From NCBI GenBank assembly GCA_044220875.1, contig JBGAQH010000004.1, positions 471,109 through 535,108 on the forward strand: 64,000 bases of DNA, read 5' to 3'. The stretch comes from JAEUIT01 sp044220875. GTDB taxonomy: Bacteria; Planctomycetota; Phycisphaerae; Phycisphaerales; SM1A02. The notes beneath the pieces are model-generated. The model was not told the DNA's origin. It searched no databases and saw only the letters and a list, made by a program, of their open reading frames with translations. Positions 61,365 through 64,000 of this stretch are shown in pieces. The first letter of the stretch is position 1. The number at the start of each line of letters is the position of its first letter. The translations under genes were made by a program, and so were the position numbers.

Positions 61365-61470
61365 GAAGACGGCCAGGCACCCGCAGGCTCGGACGACGCT
61401 GCTTATGGCTGCTGCGGTCAAGCCCTGACCAGGTTCACAGGCCGCCCGTCCAACGGACCCGGCCGTCTTC
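61365..61470 (-). ncRNA. ffs: Signal recognition particle RNA (4.5S-like)
   Basis: About 106 nt. The conserved helix-8 core is visible on the minus strand: GTGAACCTGGTCAGG, an apical part, then GCAGCAGCCATAAGC. The ends pair perfectly over 10 bp (GAAGACGGCC at 61470-61461 with GGCCGTCTTC at 61374-61365). It is 30 bp upstream of dnaX, the classical position. The apical loop reads GCTTGACC in place of a GGAA tetraloop. A T-run (GGTGTTTTTC) follows the 3' end. Confidence 0.9.
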
Positions 61471-61534
61471 TACGCCACCGGCGAGAGGACGGATGGTAGT
61501 CGATTCCGCCGCGGTGGGAAGTGCGGAGCGGGGA

Positions 61535-61747
61535 TTCAACACAGAGGCACGGAGGACACAGAGGGCACAGAGAGGACACCGGAAAGGGGTGAAGAGGGCC
61601 GAGAGTGGACGGGAATCTGGGCCGGACGCTGGATCCCAAGGGCGATGCCAGACGCGGCACACGACGCGACCGCCTCAAGCATCTCCCTCTGGACCCTCAT
61701 GACCGTTCCTCTCTGTGCCCTCTGTGTCCTCTGTGCCTCTGTGTTGA
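61535..61747. repeat. CACAGAGG inverted-repeat element 5
   Basis: Begins TTCAACACAGAGGCACGGAG and ends CTCTGTGCCTCTGTGTTGAA with about 130 bp of unrelated sequence inside. It sits between the SRP RNA gene and the PIN-TRAM gene. The TACAAT box of the next gene begins 32 bp after its end. Confidence 0.9.
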
Positions 61748-61792
61748 ACGAACCACGCTGCGCGCGCACCCCCACCAGTACAATCAACCCGG

Positions 61793-63148
61793 ATGCCCGA
61801 CTCCGACGATCCGCAGCCGACCGGTGCCGAACCACCGGTGCGTGGCGAAGCCGCTCCCCCACCGGGAGCCGATGCTGACGGCGCTTCGCCCGAGGCGGCG
61901 AACGGCCAGACCGGCGCCATCGACCTGGCCGTCCGGCCGGGCGGCTACGACCTCCCCTCCGTTCGTGCCGAGCAGGAAGCCCGCTCGCGGCGGCTGCTCA
62001 TGCTGGTCGTCCGGCTGCTCTTCCTCGTCCTTCTGGTCACGGTCACCATCCTGACCATCGCCAGCGAGCGGCGGACGGAAGACTTCGGCTTCTCGACAAT
62101 CGTCGGTCTCATCCTGTCGACGACCTCGATCGGCGTCATCGTGCTTTTGCTCGATGCGATCACGCCGAACAAGCGGCTCAGTTCGGTGGTCGGCGTCTAT
62201 CTTGGCGTCTGCTTCGGCCTGATCGGCGCCGTGGCGATCGGCTCGCTCCTCGACGTCGTCGCCGATGCGTGGGAACTCGGTGGTACGCCGTCGGCCCTCT
62301 ACCTTGGCCTGGCCAAGGTCGTCGTCGGCATCGTCCTCTGCTACCTCTCGGTCTCGGTCGTCCTCACCACGAAGGATGACTTCCGGCTCGTCATTCCGTA
62401 TGTCGAATTCGCGAAGCAGGTCCGCGGCGTGCGGCCGCTCCTCCTTGATACGTCGGCCCTGATCGATGGCCGCATCAACGAGCTCGGTTCGACCGGCTTC
62501 CTCGATGCCCCGATCATCGTGCCGCAGTTCGTCGTTGACGAATTGCAGGCCCTCGCCGATTCGAACGACAAGCTGAAGCGGGCCCGCGGTCGCCGCGGAC
62601 TCGACATGGTTTCGCGGCTTCAGCAGAATCCGTATCTCGACGTTTCGGTCGACAACCCGCGGGTCGAGGCGAACTCGGTCGACCGCATGCTGGTCGAGTT
62701 GGCGAAGGACCAGAAGCTTCGGATCCTGACCACCGACGCGGCCCTGAAGAAGGTCGCCCAGATCAACGGGGTGGCGGTCCTGAACGTGAACGATCTCGCC
62801 GCGACGCTGAAGACCGCGGCGATTCCGGGCGAGTCGCTCCAGGTGATGCTCGTGAAGGCCGGCGACGTCGAGGGCCAGGGCGTCGGCTACCTCCCGGACG
62901 GCACGATGATCGTGGTCGAGGGCGGCGCCGAGCGCGTTGGCACGTCGGTGAATGCGGTGGTCACGAATTCGCTCCAGACCAGCGCCGGCCGCATGATCTT
63001 CGCGAAGCTCGACGCAAAGGGCGATGGGGTCGACGAGGGCGATTCGATCGGCCGCATGGCGAACGCAGCAACCCACCAGCCACGAGCCACCGGTCGCGGG
63101 CCGCGCGGAAGCGCCCCGCCGGAGGGCCGCAACCCACGTCGTTCCTAA
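61793..63148 (+). CDS. Membrane protein with PIN and TRAM domains (YacL type)
   Basis: The product is 451 aa. After a disordered leader come about four membrane helices (LLMLVVRLLFLVLLVTVTILT, IVGLILSTTSIGVIVLLLDAI, GVCFGLIGAVAIGSLLD, VVVGIVLCYLSVSVVL). The PIN domain has its acidic residues in LLLDTSALIDGRI, VVDELQALAD, VDRMLVELAK and LTTDAALKKVA; a TRAM domain follows (AIPGESLQVMLVKAGDVEGQGVGYLPDGTMIVVEGG). Members are putative membrane-tethered RNases. A TACAAT box 8 nt before the ATG points to a leaderless mRNA. Confidence 0.93.
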   Translation: MPDSDDPQPTGAEPPVRGEAAPPPGADADGASPEAANGQTGAIDLAVRPGGYDLPSVRAEQEARSRRLLMLVVRLLFLVLLVTVTILTIASERRTEDFGFSTIVGLILSTTSIGVIVLLLDAITPNKRLSSVVGVYLGVCFGLIGAVAIGSLLDVVADAWELGGTPSALYLGLAKVVVGIVLCYLSVSVVLTTKDDFRLVIPYVEFAKQVRGVRPLLLDTSALIDGRINELGSTGFLDAPIIVPQFVVDELQALADSNDKLKRARGRRGLDMVSRLQQNPYLDVSVDNPRVEANSVDRMLVELAKDQKLRILTTDAALKKVAQINGVAVLNVNDLAATLKTAAIPGESLQVMLVKAGDVEGQGVGYLPDGTMIVVEGGAERVGTSVNAVVTNSLQTSAGRMIFAKLDAKGDGVDEGDSIGRMANAATHQPRATGRGPRGSAPPEGRNPRRS

Positions 63149-63322
63149 CGTGACGACCGAGGCCGATCGTGAGGGAGGGAACGCGACGGTCGCTCCGACT
63201 GTGGTGACGACCTCTCCGCGTCGAATCGCACACCGCTCGCCGTATCACGCACACCCCCCTCGCTCGGAGGATCGCCGATGGCCTTCCGAACGCCCGATCG
63301 AACATCGGCAAGGAGCCGCCGC

Positions 63323-63883
63323 ATGGATTTCCTGAATTCGCTCTGGCTGCCGGTCCTGCTCAGCGCCGCCGCCGTCTGGATCCTCGCGGCCATCGCGTGG
63401 ATGGCACTGCCCCATCACAAGCGGGACTTCATCGCGCTGCCCGACGAGGAGAGCTTCATGGAACAGGTCCGGCGAAGCGGCATCCGCCCGGGCAACTACG
63501 TCTTCCCCGACTTCCGCGATCCGAAGACGATGAAGTCGGAGAGGATCCAACGGGCCATCAACGAAGGTCCGGTCGGCCACCTCTCCGTCTGGCCGACGCC
63601 GCTGACGATGGGCGGGAAGATGATCTCGACATTCGTCGTGTACCTCGTGGTGAGCACGGTCATCGCCTATCTCGCCCGCGCCGCACTGCCGGGTCCCGCC
63701 CCGTTCGCCAAGGTCTTCCAAGTCGTCGGCACGGCTGGCGTCCTCGCCTATTCGTTCGCGTTCATCCCGAACGGCATCTGGTTCGGCGCGTACCGCCGAA
63801 CGATGGTCGCGTCGGTGATGGATGGGATTGCGTACGGGCTCGTCACGGGCGCACTCTTCGCATGGCTGTGGCCGGCGGGGTGA
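63323..63883 (+). CDS. Small multi-pass membrane protein of unknown function
   Basis: The product is 186 aa. The ATG at 63323 has AAGGAG 8 nt upstream; the longer frame from 63278 adds 15 unsupported residues. Helices: LWLPVLLSAAAVWILAAIAW, ISTFVVYLVVSTVIAYLA, FQVVGTAGVLAYSFAFIP and MDGIAYGLVTGALFAWLW. After the first helix is a soluble loop (LPHHKRDFIALPDEESFMEQVR, GNYVFPDF). I recognise it as a conserved hypothetical membrane protein, with no assigned role. Confidence 0.85.
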   Translation: MDFLNSLWLPVLLSAAAVWILAAIAWMALPHHKRDFIALPDEESFMEQVRRSGIRPGNYVFPDFRDPKTMKSERIQRAINEGPVGHLSVWPTPLTMGGKMISTFVVYLVVSTVIAYLARAALPGPAPFAKVFQVVGTAGVLAYSFAFIPNGIWFGAYRRTMVASVMDGIAYGLVTGALFAWLWPAG

Positions 63884-64000
63884 TGAGCGGCGGATGAATG
63901 CAGTGGGTGCACCGCGATGACGCTGAGCGAACGGCGTCACGCGAACGGGCGACGGAGCACGCGGGGACATGACGCGGCGCGGTCGTCATGGGCGCCGTGG
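63884..64000. other. Right-edge sequence with no supported gene
   Basis: 117 bp to the window edge. A short open frame from an ATG at 63917 reaches the edge, but nothing supports it as coding. Confidence 0.5.

Noticed and set aside
63917..64000. Open frame reaching the right edge
   Set aside because: Only 28 codons are visible and nothing supports it.

Overview
The window looks like a chromosome segment of a high-GC member of the Planctomycetota, most likely near the Phycisphaerae. The reasons are the many exported proteins carrying short dockerin-like motifs of the form DxNxDGxVDAxDLAxLLGAWG, an ECF-like sigma factor next to a WD40 Ser/Thr kinase, weak Shine-Dalgarno use, and housekeeping genes of ordinary bacterial type. 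No phage, plasmid, CRISPR or rRNA genes were found, and I recognised no tRNA.

Layout. Positions 1-15.6 kb (minus strand): two tandem giant exported paralogs, the left one cut by the window edge, downstream of an operon of ECF-like sigma factor and transmembrane WD40 Ser/Thr kinase. The end of the kinase gene plus the intergenic leader is duplicated in front of the second giant gene. Positions 15.9-17.1 kb (plus): a TetR regulator with its own palindromic operator, overlapping a PhnB-like gene. Positions 17.1-29.4 kb: an exported-protein island with two beta-helix proteins (plus) and three minus-strand proteins that combine cohesin-like and dockerin-like modules, two of them with unrelated modules inserted inside a HYR domain, and one with four cysteine-rich repeats. 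Positions 29.4-30.65 kb: a gene-free stretch rich in perfect hairpins. Positions 30.65-36.3 kb: a non-canonical pyruvate kinase, then nuoD-nuoE-small protein-nuoF. Positions 36.5-39.5 kb: a metallo-beta-lactamase-fold hydrolase diverging over 19 bp from a cupin, HEAT-like lipoprotein and dehydrogenase set. Positions 39.6-43 kb: two more dockerin-bearing exported proteins, followed by a remnant of the dehydrogenase 3' end. Positions 43.1-46.6 kb: phenylalanine and tyrosine catabolism (phhA-hpd-hmgA). Positions 46.9-50.3 kb: a gingipain-type peptidase and a MATE transporter. Positions 50.3-58.6 kb (minus): two zinc-ribbon membrane paralogs, a class IV aminotransferase, an SDR/HAD-like fusion, sigma-54 and recR. 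Positions 59-61.5 kb: ybaB, dnaX and the SRP RNA gene. Positions 61.8-63.9 kb (plus): a PIN-TRAM membrane protein and a small membrane protein.

How the parts relate. About half of the window encodes exported, calcium-loop-bearing surface proteins. The sigma/kinase pair sits directly upstream of the giant ones and is a plausible regulator, which is inference. The housekeeping genes form recognisable operons, and several are interrupted by a dispersed inverted-repeat element built from CACAGAGG units (five copies). Several genes start 6-9 nt downstream of a TANNNT box, suggesting leaderless transcription.

Most unusual features: the cohesin/dockerin island with its module insertions, two places where an exported gene is flanked by a duplicated 3' end of the neighbouring gene, the CACAGAGG element family, the SDR/HAD-like fusion, and an SRP RNA without the usual GGAA apical loop.
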